A DNA stretch of 64,000 nucleotides from Alphaproteobacteria bacterium (GTDB lineage Bacteria; Pseudomonadota; Alphaproteobacteria; Rhodospirillales; WMHbin7): assembly GCA_015231795.1 (NCBI GenBank), contig JADGAX010000001.1, forward strand, positions 620,001 to 684,000, in the 5' to 3' direction. Made by a program: the position numbers and the translations under genes. Below the pieces are notes generated by a model, which saw nothing but the letters and a program-made list of their open reading frames with translations, ran no database searches and had not been told where the DNA came from. Shown here in pieces: positions 1-8,536 of the stretch; positions within the stretch are counted from its first letter, which is position 1, and each line of letters opens with the position of its first letter.

Positions 1-138
1 GCCGGAACCGGATTCGCCCACCAGGGCCAACGTCTCGCCCTTGGCCAAGGAGAATGAAATGCCGCGCACGGCCTTCACCTCGGACTCGCCTCGCCCGAAA
101 GAGACCGACAAATTCTCAACCTCGATCAAAGTCGTCAT
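1..138 (-). CDS. yejF: Peptide ABC transporter ATP-binding protein (YejF-like), partial
   Basis: Only the first 46 codons are inside the window; the gene runs off the left edge. From the ATG at 138 the product has a beta-strand start of the ABC type and reaches the Walker A motif (GESGSG) at the edge. It would energise uptake of oligopeptides or microcin-C-like peptides at the inner membrane. Its ATG overlaps the TGA of the upstream permease gene (ATGA), so the two are translationally coupled. The YejF assignment rests on that neighbour; the visible fragment alone only proves an ABC ATPase. Confidence 0.75.
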   Translation of the reverse strand, partial: MTTLIEVENLSVSFGRGESEVKAVRGISFSLAKGETLALVGESGSG

Positions 139-1166
139 GTCTTCGATTTCCTGGGATCGAAGGCGTCGCGCGCCGCCTCGCCAACGAAGACCAGCAGGGT
201 CAAAAGCAGGGCCAGCAAAACGAACCCGGTAATGCCCAGCCAGGGAGCTTGCAGATTTTCCTTGCCCTGGCGCAGCAGATCGCCCAGCGAAGCCGAGCCG
301 GGCGGCAGGCCCAGCCCCAGAAAATCCAGCGCCGTCAGGGCCACGATGGAACTGGACAGGATGAAGGGCGTGAAGGTGAAGGTGGCGACCATGGCGTTGG
401 GCAGGACATGGCGGAACATGATGGCGAAATCGCCCACCCCCAGCGCCCTGGCCGCCCGCACGTAATCGAAATTGCGCCCGCGCAGAAACTCGGCCCGCAC
501 CACGCCGACCAGCGCCGTCCACGAGAACAGCAGCAGCACGGCCAGCAAGGTCCAGAATCCCGGCACCAGCACCGAGGTGACGATGATCAGGATGAACAGT
601 TGCGGCAAACTTCCCCAGATTTCCAGGAAACGCTGGAAGAACAGATCGACAAGGCCGCCAAAATAGCCCTGCACAGCCCCTGCCGCCACGCCGACCGCCG
701 AGGAAAGCGCCGTCAGCAGCAAGCCGAACAGAATGGAGACGCGCAGACCGTAGATCAGCCGCGCCAACACGTCGCGGCCCTGATCGTCGGTGCCCAGCCA
801 GTTCACGGACGAGGGCGGCGCTGGTGCCGGCACCGGCAGATCGCGGTTGATGGTGGCGTTGCCGAAACGGATCGGCGGCCAGACCGCCCAGCCGTTCGAC
901 GAAATGCGCTCGATGATGAAGGGATCGCGGTAATCGGCGCTGGTGGGAAAATCGCCCCCGAAGGCCGTTTCCGGATAGTCGAAGAGAACGGGAGCGTAAA
1001 ACGCCCCTTCATAGCGCACGACAAGCGGGCGGTCGTTGGCGATCAGTTCGGCGAATAGGGTGGACAGGAACAAGACCAGAAACAGCCAAAGCGACCAGTA
1101 GCCGCGCCGGTTGGCGGCAAACTGGCCCAGGCGCCGTTTCGTGATGGGGCTTAGCCTGATGCGCAT
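135..1166 (-). CDS. yejE: Peptide ABC transporter permease, YejE/OppC type
   Basis: Inner-membrane permease of an oligopeptide-class ABC importer, 343 aa from the ATG at 1166 (MRIRLSPITKRRL); a longer reading to 1226 adds 20 non-conserved residues. An N-terminal TM segment (WSLWLFLVLFLSTLFAELI) is followed by a periplasmic stretch and the NWLGTDDQGRDVLARL motif typical of OppC/YejE. Further TM helices and the cytoplasmic EAA-loop-like segment (YVRAARALGVGD) contact the ATPase. The ATGA overlap with the downstream ATPase gene supports an operon. OppC or DppC homologues would look similar; YejE is favoured by the long periplasmic loop after TM1. Confidence 0.82.
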   Translation of the reverse strand: MRIRLSPITKRRLGQFAANRRGYWSLWLFLVLFLSTLFAELIANDRPLVVRYEGAFYAPVLFDYPETAFGGDFPTSADYRDPFIIERISSNGWAVWPPIRFGNATINRDLPVPAPAPPSSVNWLGTDDQGRDVLARLIYGLRVSILFGLLLTALSSAVGVAAGAVQGYFGGLVDLFFQRFLEIWGSLPQLFILIIVTSVLVPGFWTLLAVLLLFSWTALVGVVRAEFLRGRNFDYVRAARALGVGDFAIMFRHVLPNAMVATFTFTPFILSSSIVALTALDFLGLGLPPGSASLGDLLRQGKENLQAPWLGITGFVLLALLLTLLVFVGEAARDAFDPRKSKT

Positions 1167-1284
1167 GAGACAGATGTACCCGAAGCCGACGCTTTGTGAA
1201 AGAGCGCAACGGCGGGGTCCGCGCAAAATGAAAGGGAGGCAAGGCTGCCGCGCCCCCTATGGGGAGGCGCGGCCTGCTTGGAAC

Positions 1285-1626
1285 TTACTCGCCCCGCTGC
1301 TTGCGGGTGTAGTCCTTCAACTGGCGCTCGGCGATCGAAAAGGCGTCGCGCAGGGCCACGCCGATGTCTTCATGGACATGCGGGTCCTTGGGGGCGCGCT
1401 TGACGACGATTTTGTCGCCCGGCACCGTGATGTCGATGTTGATGTGGTACGGTTCACCCTTGTGATGCAGGTTGGAGGTGTTGCGATGATGCATCTCGAC
1501 GGTGACCCGGCAGCCGGTGATCCGATCGCAAAACTGCTCCAGCTTGGCGACCTTCTCGCGAATGCGGGTTTCAACCGCGTCGGAATGATCAATGCCGTGA
1601 AATGAGATTTGCACGGAATTTGGCAT
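1285..1626 (-). CDS. hpf: Ribosome hibernation/modulation factor, HPF/RaiA family
   Basis: 113-aa short-form HPF/YfiA protein that binds the 30S A/P-site region and silences ribosomes in stationary phase or stress. The start at 1626 (MPNSVQISFHGID) is chosen because AAGGAG sits just upstream and a longer reading to 1800 has no homology-like content. The sequence shows the family beta-alpha-beta pattern, including VEMHHRNTSN, YHINIDITVPG and the basic segment GDKIVVKRAPKD. The C-terminal dimerisation domain of long HPF is absent. It is monocistronic between yejE and hldE. Regulation is not evident; a structured spacer lies upstream. Confidence 0.85.
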   Translation of the reverse strand: MPNSVQISFHGIDHSDAVETRIREKVAKLEQFCDRITGCRVTVEMHHRNTSNLHHKGEPYHINIDITVPGDKIVVKRAPKDPHVHEDIGVALRDAFSIAERQLKDYTRKQRGE

Positions 1627-1703
1627 CAACGTCTCCTTGGAATCTAAACCTGTCTTCCCGTTGGTCGGAAAGGGCGGAACTGAATACCCCATGCGCCAGA
1701 GGA

Positions 1704-1756
1704 AGGCAACGCCTCTCGAACGGAGGCTGCCTTTAATTATGTGCCCCTTGCGGGGC
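1704..1756. other. Two hairpins in the hldE-hpf spacer
   Basis: A double-arm hairpin (AGGCA..GCCTC / GAGGC.TGCCT, 1704-1732, followed on the plus strand by TTTAATT) and a perfect GCCCC-TTGC-GGGGC hairpin (1743-1756). On the plus strand the first resembles a terminator but no plus-strand gene precedes it. On the minus strand both lie ahead of hpf and could shape its leader. Function unknown. Confidence 0.3.
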
Positions 1757-1810
1757 GAAGTCATGATTAAATCGGGCTTGACGCCGAAAATCGTCGCCAA
1801 CCAACTGTTT

Positions 1811-3277
1811 TTATTCTGATTTCATCCTGGCGATGGTCGCCGTCGTGCTGTGCCCCTGGGCCAGATCGGCCAGCAGGACGCGCCCTCCCCAGCTCTGCAC
1901 CAGATCGGCGCCCACCACCTTGTCGACCGTATAATCCGATCCTTTGACCAGAAGCTCGGGTTTCAGGGACTCGATCAGCGCCAGCGGCGTGTCTTCTCCG
2001 AAAATCACCACCAGATCGACCGAGGCCAGCGAGGCCAGAACGGCGGCGCGGGAGGCTTCCGATTGCACAGGGCGCGTGGGTCCCTTCAGGCGCGATACCG
2101 AAGCGTCGCTGTTCAACCCCACCACCAATTTGTCGCAAGCCGCGCGGGCCTGGGCCAGCAACGACACATGGCCAGGATGCAACAGATCGAAGCAGCCGTT
2201 GGTAAAGCCGATCTTGCAGCCTTTCAGACGCCAAGCGCTCAGGCGCTCCTTGGCCTGTTCCAGCGAGGCCAGCTTGCTCTCAGCCTGCCACAAATCTTGA
2301 TGATGGAAGGCGGCCACCAGTTCCTCGGGATGCACGATGGCCGTGCCCACCTTGCCGACCACGATTCCGGCAGCGGCATTGGCCAGCCTGGCCGCCGACA
2401 CCAAGGGCAAGCCCGCCCCCAAGGCCGCCGAAAGCGTGGCGATCACGGTATCGCCAGCCCCCGAGACGTCGAACACCTCCCTGGCCTCGGCCTTCAGGTG
2501 ATGCACGGCGCCCGAGGATTCGACCAGCGTCATGCCATCCTGGCTGCGCGTGACCAGCACATTCAAGACGCCGCAGGCCGCCATCAGATGCTTGGCCGCC
2601 GCCACCACGTCCTCGTCGCTTTTCACCGGCATATGGGTCGCTTCGGCCAGTTCGCGCCGGTTGGGGGTCAGCAAGGTAGCACCCCGGTAGCGCGAGAAAT
2701 CGACGCCCTTGGGATCGGCCACCACGGGCCGTCCGGCACAGCGCGCCAGTTCGATCAGTTGCGGCAACAAGGCAGGCGACAACACGCCCTTGCCGTAATC
2801 CGACAGCAACAAGATGCGCGAGTCTTTCAGGCCCCTGGCGACGGCTTCCAGCACGTCGTCCTGGCCGCCCTTCGACAGCGGCCCCACGGTTTCGCGGTCG
2901 GCGCGCAGCAATTGCTGATTTCCAGCGCAAAAGCGGGTCTTGATCGAGGTCTTGCGCGCTGCTTCGACAGCCAGCCTGGGCGTAACCCCATTCTCCTGTT
3001 CCAGCAGATGGCGCACCTCGCGCCCGGACGCATCGTCGCCGATGGCGGTGACGAATTCAGCCCTGGCGCCGATGGCGGCCAGATTGCGCACCACATTGCC
3101 CGCCCCGCCCAGCATCGCGTTTTCATGATCGATGGACAGAACGGGAATGGGCGCTTCGGGCGAAATGCGCACGGCGTCGCCATAGACGTAACGGTCCAGC
3201 ATGACGTCGCCTACCACAAGCACGGGCACGTCCTTCAGATCGGCCACCTGCGCCGCCAGTTGCGATTGATCGGTCAT
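1811..3277 (-). CDS. hldE: Bifunctional heptose-7-phosphate kinase / heptose-1-phosphate adenylyltransferase
   Basis: Cytoplasmic enzyme of ADP-L-glycero-D-manno-heptose synthesis for the LPS inner core. 488 aa from the ATG at 3277 ([10 protein letters not shown]). The N-terminal ribokinase-fold domain (about 1-320) shows [12 protein letters not shown] and the kinase motif GAGDTV near residue 275. The C-terminal cytidylyltransferase-like domain (about 345-488) shows [15 protein letters not shown] with the HxGH nucleotide-binding motif and a [11 protein letters not shown] segment. Full length for the fused HldE form. The ATG overlaps the gmhA TGA by one base (TGATG), so isomerase and kinase/adenylyltransferase are made from one transcript, two consecutive branches of the same pathway. 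Confidence 0.95.
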   Translation of the reverse strand: MTDQSQLAAQVADLKDVPVLVVGDVMLDRYVYGDAVRISPEAPIPVLSIDHENAMLGGAGNVVRNLAAIGARAEFVTAIGDDASGREVRHLLEQENGVTPRLAVEAARKTSIKTRFCAGNQQLLRADRETVGPLSKGGQDDVLEAVARGLKDSRILLLSDYGKGVLSPALLPQLIELARCAGRPVVADPKGVDFSRYRGATLLTPNRRELAEATHMPVKSDEDVVAAAKHLMAACGVLNVLVTRSQDGMTLVESSGAVHHLKAEAREVFDVSGAGDTVIATLSAALGAGLPLVSAARLANAAAGIVVGKVGTAIVHPEELVAAFHHQDLWQAESKLASLEQAKERLSAWRLKGCKIGFTNGCFDLLHPGHVSLLAQARAACDKLVVGLNSDASVSRLKGPTRPVQSEASRAAVLASLASVDLVVIFGEDTPLALIESLKPELLVKGSDYTVDKVVGADLVQSWGGRVLLADLAQGHSTTATIARMKSE

Positions 3278-3852
3278 CAGGACAAGGCCTCGCGCTCGAG
3301 CGCTTCGCACAGCATATGGCCGATCAGGATGTGCATTTCTTGAATGCGCGCCGTTTCATGGACCGGCACGATCAACAAGGGATCGGCCAACCCCACCAGC
3401 TTTCCGCCGTCGCGCCCGGACAGACCGGCGGCGACGCAACCCATCGCCTTGGCCGCTTCCAGCGCCAACGTGACATTGGCGCTGTTGCCCGATGTGGTGA
3501 TGCCGATCGCCACGTCCCCAGGCCGGGCCAAGGCTTCGATCTGGCGGGCGAAGATCAGTTCGAACCCCAGATCGTTGGCGCAGGCGGTCAGGCAAGATGT
3601 GTCGGTGGTCAGCGCCAGGGCGGCGATGGCCTTGCGGTTGCGCATATAGCGGATGGTCAGTTCGGTGGCCAAGTGCTGCGCATCGGCGGCACTACCGCCA
3701 TTGCCGAAAAACATCAGCTTGCCGCCATTGTCCAAGGACTTCCGGCAGACCGCCACCAGCGCTGAGAACGGCTCGGACAGGGAATCGCGAACCGCCGCCA
3801 GCGCGTGGGCGTGGCGTTCGATCTCGTCGTAGAACAGGGTATCGCCGCTCAT
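3277..3852 (-). CDS. gmhA: Sedoheptulose-7-phosphate isomerase
   Basis: 191-aa SIS-domain enzyme converting sedoheptulose 7-phosphate to D-glycero-D-manno-heptose 7-phosphate, the first step of LPS heptose synthesis. Visible motifs: [17 protein letters not shown] (phosphosugar binding), [16 protein letters not shown] and a C-terminal [19 protein letters not shown] helix with the metal/active-site His residues. Normal length. It is the first gene of the gmhA-hldE pair; the pentapeptide-repeat gene ends only nine bases upstream and may share the transcript. Confidence 0.95.
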   Translation of the reverse strand: MSGDTLFYDEIERHAHALAAVRDSLSEPFSALVAVCRKSLDNGGKLMFFGNGGSAADAQHLATELTIRYMRNRKAIAALALTTDTSCLTACANDLGFELIFARQIEALARPGDVAIGITTSGNSANVTLALEAAKAMGCVAAGLSGRDGGKLVGLADPLLIVPVHETARIQEMHILIGHMLCEALEREALS

Positions 3853-3861
3853 GTCGCCAAA

Positions 3862-4269
3862 TCAGTTCCGGCAGCGCAAAACGGCATGCAGAACTTCCGC
3901 CCGGATGCGGCAACCATTCAGATTGGCCCGCCAGAAATCGGCCCCGGTCAACTGCGCCCCCAACAGATCGGCCATGCGCAAGTCGGCGTTCGACAGATCG
4001 GCCCCTTCAAGCAGGGCACCCCTCAACGAGGCGTTGCGCAACAGTACGCCGGTCAGATTGCATCCCGACAGAATGGCCCGGTCGAGCTTGCAATTGGACA
4101 AGTCGGCCTCGCGGAAATCGGCATGACGCAGGTCCGTCCCCGTCATGTCTAGTCCGCGCAGGTCCTGACCGGCAAAATCGGCGCGCTTTCCATAGCTCTG
4201 CCCCGTATCGCCGCCCCTGAGCCATTGCGTATGCTCTTCAAGAATGTCCTTCAGTTCGGCGGCGTTCAT
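3862..4269 (-). CDS. Pentapeptide-repeat protein
   Basis: 135 aa with about 13 consecutive A(D/N)LXX-type pentapeptides between residues 30 and 120 (for example ADFAG QDLRG LDMTG TDLRH ADFRE ADLSN), predicted to form a right-handed quadrilateral beta-helix. No signal peptide or TM, so probably cytoplasmic. The N-terminal helix (MNAAELKDILEEHTQWLRG) is a common capping sequence in alphaproteobacterial members. The substrate or partner cannot be deduced; some members mimic DNA and act on gyrase, most have no known role. It lies between the cytidylate-kinase-like gene and gmhA, all on the minus strand. Confidence 0.8.
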   Translation of the reverse strand: MNAAELKDILEEHTQWLRGGDTGQSYGKRADFAGQDLRGLDMTGTDLRHADFREADLSNCKLDRAILSGCNLTGVLLRNASLRGALLEGADLSNADLRMADLLGAQLTGADFWRANLNGCRIRAEVLHAVLRCRN

Positions 4270-4281
4270 CAGCGGGTCCTT

Positions 4282-4962
4282 TCAGATGTTTTCACCCTCG
4301 GTCACCGCTTTGACCGCATCGGCCAACATAGCGGTAACGTGGTCGATGTCGCCCAGACGATCGACATTCACCACCAGATCGAAGGCGGCCGGATCGTTCA
4401 GGCGCGAATGGAACATTTCCCACACGTATTTGCCGCGCTGGGCGTTGTGTTCCTGAATGAGCTTCTTGGCGTCTTCGACGCCGATGCCGTCTTCATGGGC
4501 GACGCGCTCGGCGCACTTGTCCAGGGCGCCGATCAGGCGCACGCGAAGCGCCTTGGTGTGGCCCAGAATGACATGGCCGCCGCGCCCCATGATGACGCCG
4601 CCGACGCGGCTTAGCGACAGCATGATGTTGACCATGTGGCGCTTATAGGTGTCGGCGCTGGCGTCCTGGCCGGTGAACAGCGAGTACAGCCACAGATCGC
4701 GCGCCTTATGGACCTTTTCCTCCAGCGTCTTCACGACATGGGGGTCCATATGCGTGCGTTCGATGATCTTCTCAAGGACTTCCTTCGAGAAGTAGCGCAC
4801 GCCCAGGCTCTCGGCCAGCTTCTTGCCGATCAACTCGCCGCGGCAACCGTAATCTCTGGAAATGCAGATGACATAGCGTTGCCCTTCCTTGGCCTCCTGC
4901 CCGCCGCCGGGAATGGCGACCGAGGAGACGATGGCCTGGAGGGCGCTTTGGAAATTAGGCAT
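4282..4962 (-). CDS. Cytidylate-kinase-like family protein
   Basis: 226-aa P-loop-kinase-like protein of the family annotated 'cytidylate kinase-like'. The early core VICISRDYGCRGELIGKKLAESLGV replaces the canonical Walker A with a Cys/Gly-rich turn, followed by a segment (VIMGRGGHVIL) and RVRLIGALDKCAERVA resembling the NMP-kinase lid region. No TM. Nucleotide substrate is unproven; family members are not shown to be CMP kinases. It is followed after 12 bases by the pentapeptide-repeat gene. The only upstream SD (AAGGAA) is distant, so initiation may be weak. Confidence 0.75.
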   Translation of the reverse strand: MPNFQSALQAIVSSVAIPGGGQEAKEGQRYVICISRDYGCRGELIGKKLAESLGVRYFSKEVLEKIIERTHMDPHVVKTLEEKVHKARDLWLYSLFTGQDASADTYKRHMVNIMLSLSRVGGVIMGRGGHVILGHTKALRVRLIGALDKCAERVAHEDGIGVEDAKKLIQEHNAQRGKYVWEMFHSRLNDPAAFDLVVNVDRLGDIDHVTAMLADAVKAVTEGENI

Positions 4963-5038
4963 GGTGCGGGAATTCCTTTTTTTGTGACCGTTCAGGTCTT
5001 GGTGGACGGCCTATCCTAACATGCAAGAATGCCTCCGG

Positions 5039-5653
5039 CTAGGCCGCCTTCGCACCTGCAGCAGCAGCCGCGCGCCCCGCTTCGAACGCCTGGGCATTCA
5101 ACACGCCAAGCTCGGGTTTTTTGGCCGAGAAGCGTTTGACCAGACATTCCTTCACCGAATCGGGTGCAAAGGGCAACGCTCCGGCCACCGCCCCCAGCAT
5201 GACCGAATTGACCAAGCGGGCATTGCCCAATTCCTTGGCGATTCCGCCAGCATCGATGGGCACCATGCGCGTCCCCGAGGCCCGGATGTCGGCCAGTGGA
5301 TCGACCGGATAGCTGAACAGGCCGGTCGACACCACGGGGGGGATGACGCGCATCGTATTCACAAGGGCGATTCCCGATGGTTTCAGATGTGAAATCCAGC
5401 GCAGCCCTTCGGCCAGTTCGAAGGCCAGCAGCACATCGGCCTGACCGGGCGGAATGGCGGGCGAGAAGATCTTGGGGCCGAAGCGAAGATGCGACGTGAC
5501 GACGCCGCCTCGCTGGGCCATGCCCGCCACTTCGGTTTTCTTGACGTCGTGACCGGCGGCGATCGCCGCCTCGGCCAGGATCTCGGAAGCCGTCAAAACG
5601 CCCTGTCCGCCGATGCCGCAGAGCAAGACGTTGGTGATTGCGCTCTCAGCCAT
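5039..5653 (-). CDS. iorB: Indolepyruvate:ferredoxin oxidoreductase beta subunit
   Basis: 204-aa gamma-type subunit of 2-oxoacid:ferredoxin oxidoreductases, pairing with IorA for oxidative decarboxylation of aryl-pyruvates to aryl-acetyl-CoA. The N-terminus VLLCGIGGQGVLTASEILAEAA contains the family GxGGQGV motif, followed by AGMAQRGGVVTSHLRFG and an ADVLLAFELAEGLR segment. The gene overlaps the 3' end of iorA by 8 bases, so the two subunits are co-translated. The Ala-rich C-terminus (GRAAAAAGAKAA) is low complexity. Cytoplasmic. Confidence 0.92.
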   Translation of the reverse strand: MAESAITNVLLCGIGGQGVLTASEILAEAAIAAGHDVKKTEVAGMAQRGGVVTSHLRFGPKIFSPAIPPGQADVLLAFELAEGLRWISHLKPSGIALVNTMRVIPPVVSTGLFSYPVDPLADIRASGTRMVPIDAGGIAKELGNARLVNSVMLGAVAGALPFAPDSVKECLVKRFSAKKPELGVLNAQAFEAGRAAAAAGAKAA

Positions 5654-7523
5654 GGGCCTGGGCCTCCTTGGACGTCTTGGTGGGCGGCATCATCCGCTTG
5701 ATGGCGTCGGGTCCGCAGGTTTCCGTGCACAAGCCGCAGCCCGTGCAGCCCGAGATGTCGATATCGACGAAGGCCAGTTCCTGATCCTTGCCGTTCTTCG
5801 CCACCGTCTCGCGCTTACGCACCAGAATGGCCGGACAGCCGGTTTTCAAACAATTGCCGCAGCCCGTGCAGGCCTCTTCGATCACCGTATAGGGCGCGAA
5901 ACGCTGATGATCCTCGATCAGCACGCATGGCTGGTCGGTGATGATCACCGACACTTCGGGGATGGCCATCTCGTCCTTCAGTGTCTTGAAAAGGACCGGC
6001 ATCATATAGGGATTGATCTTGTGGATGCGTTCGGGTTTCACGCCCAGCGCTTCGATCAGCTTGATGAAATCCACCTTGGGGGCGGGCATGCCATAGGCAT
6101 CCTTGCCGGTGCCGGGATGATCCTGCCCGCCGGTCATGCCGACGGTTTGGTTGTCGAGGATCAGAACCGTGGCGTTGCCCTTGTTGTAGACCAGATTGAG
6201 CAGGCCCTGAATGCCCATATGCAGGAAGGTGGAATCGCCGATGACGGCGACCACCGACTTGTCGGCGTCCTTGGGCAGGCGGCCCTTGTCGAGGCCCAGC
6301 GCCATGGTCAGGGAAGCGCCCATGCAGGTGGTGGTGTCCAGGGCTTTCCAAGGATGAAGAGCTCCCAGCGTATAACAGCCGATGTCGCCGGAAATGGTGA
6401 CCTGACGGCGCAGCTTGGACAACGTGTAATAAACGCCCAGATGCGGACAACCCACGCACATGGTGGGCGGGCGCGGAAAGACCAGCGAGGAATCATGCGC
6501 CAGCTTGCGCACCGGCACCGGCTCGCCCAGGAACTTGGCAATCGCCGGGATAAGAATTTCAGGCGCCAACTCGCCGTTCGAAGGCAGGATGTCCTTGCCC
6601 GTGCAGCCGATGCCCTCGGCCTTGAGCTCGGTCTCCAGCAGCTTCTCGGTTTCCTCGACCACCACCAGACGTTCCACCGTGCCCGCAAAGGCGCGGATGA
6701 TTTCGAAAGGGGCCGGATGCGACAGGCCCAGCTTCAACACCGGGGCGTCGGGGAAGGATTCCTTCACATGCAGATAGCCTGGGCCAGAGGTCACGAAGCC
6801 GACGCGCTTGTCGCTCCCCTGCTCGACGACGTTCAGGGGGCTGCTTTCGCTTTCGGCCTTCAGGGCCTTTTCGCGTTCGGCCTGCAAGGGAAGACGGCGC
6901 TTGGCGGTAGAGGGGACCAGCACCCAGCGATTGGGGTCATAGGTAAATCCGCCCTCGCTGTTGGGTGGACGCCGCTCGCCCACCGTGACCAGCGACTTCA
7001 CATGGCAAACCCGGGTGGTCAGGCGCAAGATGACGATGGTCTCGAATTTTTCGGACAGATCGAAGGCGGCCTTCGTCATCTCGAAGGCTTCCTGGGCGTC
7101 GGCGGGTTCCATCACGGGAATATGAGCGAAACGGCCCCAGAAGCGCGTGTCCTGCTCGTTCTGCGAGGATGAAAGGCCCACATCGTCGGCGACCACGAGA
7201 ACCAAACCGCCCACCACGCCCGCCAGCGACTGGCTCATCAAGGGATCGGCCGCCACATTGACGCCCACCTGCTTCATGGCGGCCAGCGAGCGCGACCCGG
7301 CCACCGCCGCGCCGATGGCCACTTCCAGCGCCACCTTTTCGTTGACCGCCCATTGGGCGTTCAAATCGGGATATTGGGTCAGTTCTTCCAGAATTTCCGT
7401 CGAAGGGGTGCCGGGATAGGCGGAAGCCAGGGCTAGTCCGGACTCCCAGGCGGCACGCGCGACGGCTTCGTTGCCGGACATCATCAGACGTGTTCCGGCG
7501 GGGGGCAGGGCTTTCTTCTTCAC
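5646..7523 (-). CDS. iorA: Indolepyruvate:ferredoxin oxidoreductase alpha subunit
   Basis: 625-aa TPP- and Fe-S-containing subunit acting in catabolism of aromatic amino acids through aryl-pyruvates. It begins with GTG at 7523 preceded by AAGGAG seven bases away. Order: pyrimidine-binding domain (about 10-200), middle domain, TPP-binding domain with GDIGCYTLGA, GDSTFLHMGIQGL and NQTVGMTGGQDHPGTG, then two C-terminal 4Fe-4S motifs (CTGCGNCLKTGCP and CTGCGLCTETCGP). All eight cluster cysteines are present. Full length. Electrons would go to ferredoxin, a possible link to the ferredoxin demand of nitrogen fixation (inference). Confidence 0.95.
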   Translation of the reverse strand: MKKKALPPAGTRLMMSGNEAVARAAWESGLALASAYPGTPSTEILEELTQYPDLNAQWAVNEKVALEVAIGAAVAGSRSLAAMKQVGVNVAADPLMSQSLAGVVGGLVLVVADDVGLSSSQNEQDTRFWGRFAHIPVMEPADAQEAFEMTKAAFDLSEKFETIVILRLTTRVCHVKSLVTVGERRPPNSEGGFTYDPNRWVLVPSTAKRRLPLQAEREKALKAESESSPLNVVEQGSDKRVGFVTSGPGYLHVKESFPDAPVLKLGLSHPAPFEIIRAFAGTVERLVVVEETEKLLETELKAEGIGCTGKDILPSNGELAPEILIPAIAKFLGEPVPVRKLAHDSSLVFPRPPTMCVGCPHLGVYYTLSKLRRQVTISGDIGCYTLGALHPWKALDTTTCMGASLTMALGLDKGRLPKDADKSVVAVIGDSTFLHMGIQGLLNLVYNKGNATVLILDNQTVGMTGGQDHPGTGKDAYGMPAPKVDFIKLIEALGVKPERIHKINPYMMPVLFKTLKDEMAIPEVSVIITDQPCVLIEDHQRFAPYTVIEEACTGCGNCLKTGCPAILVRKRETVAKNGKDQELAFVDIDISGCTGCGLCTETCGPDAIKRMMPPTKTSKEAQAHG

Positions 7524-7576
7524 AAAATCACTCCTTGTATCCCAGGTGCGTCACGCCCGATTTCAGGCGATTGTTG

Positions 7577-8350
7577 TTATCCGAACAGTTTGTCGATGTC
7601 GTCCTGGCTGATGCCCCTACCTTCAAGAGCCGGACCGGAAACCAGATGATCGTCGGCGTGAATCTGATCGGGAGAAGCCGAAGGCGCCATCTCCGAGAAA
7701 CTGTCGTCGCCCCAGATCTCGATCATGGCGTTCACGCGCGTTTCGATGAATTTCAGCGTGTTCACCACCTTGGTGATGCGCTGGCCTGTAATGTCTTGGA
7801 AGTTGCACGCCTCGTAGATGCCCACCACGTGGTCGGAAATCTGGTCGGCCAAATTCCGCCCGTGATTGTCTTGCACATGGGCCAGCAGATTATGCACGAC
7901 GCCGTCGATCTGCTCGGCCTTTTCCAAAATGCCCTGCGTGGCGTTCTCGGTCGCCTCGACCACGGCGTCCAGTTCGTTGGTCACCGCCACGATATGATCG
8001 TCGCCGGTCGTCGCCGGGCGAAGGGCCGCGATCTCGGCCTTGGTCTGCTGGATGCTGCGGCCAAGTGCCCGCACCTCGGTGCGCAGCAAATCCATTTCGG
8101 CCTTTTCGTTCTGAAGCGCTTCCTTCTCGCCCGCCAACTTGGCGCGCGCCTCGGGATCGGCATGCGCCCCCGACAGCAAAAGCTCCTTCATGTCGTTGCG
8201 CAGTTGCGCAATGGCTTCCAGGATCTGGACCGTGTCGCCGCCAGACAGGCCCGCGGAAGCAGCGGCGGGCACAGACTGCCCTTCGCGCTTCAGGCGCTGG
8301 ATTTCAGCGGTAAACAGTTTCCGTCCCGCGCCGTTCGGACTCATTGCCAT
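7577..8350 (-). CDS. cheZ: Chemotaxis phosphatase CheZ
   Basis: 257-aa CheZ family protein, dephosphorylating CheY-P at the chemoreceptor array. A long alpha-helical hairpin is followed by the catalytic motif NFQDITGQRI, whose Asp and Gln match the E. coli CheZ active-site pair, and by the C-terminal CheY-tethering peptide SQDDIDKLFG. Start at 8350 (ATG with GGGGGATGGAAAG upstream); an in-frame ATG at 8344 is equally placed. It stands alone, not in a che operon, as often seen in alphaproteobacteria. The Pro/Ala-rich linker before the tail is typical. Confidence 0.85.
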   Translation of the reverse strand: MAMSPNGAGRKLFTAEIQRLKREGQSVPAAASAGLSGGDTVQILEAIAQLRNDMKELLLSGAHADPEARAKLAGEKEALQNEKAEMDLLRTEVRALGRSIQQTKAEIAALRPATTGDDHIVAVTNELDAVVEATENATQGILEKAEQIDGVVHNLLAHVQDNHGRNLADQISDHVVGIYEACNFQDITGQRITKVVNTLKFIETRVNAMIEIWGDDSFSEMAPSASPDQIHADDHLVSGPALEGRGISQDDIDKLFG

Positions 8351-8536
8351 CTTTCCATCCCCCACGCACCCACACACTTCTCTCTGTCGGCGGCCCGTCC
8401 CGAACCGCCAAACCTGGAACTTCTATCGATACATCACCATTTGCAAATACGGCAAGTATCTTCGCCGCATTGCAGGCTTGAAAGAGGTTTCCAATCGCCT
8501 CACTATTCCGCCAAAGCCCCATAGAGGCAATGGTTA

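Noticed and set aside
5613-7172. 519-aa plus-strand frame opposite iorA
   Set aside because: Antisense shadow of iorA; no motif or plausible start.
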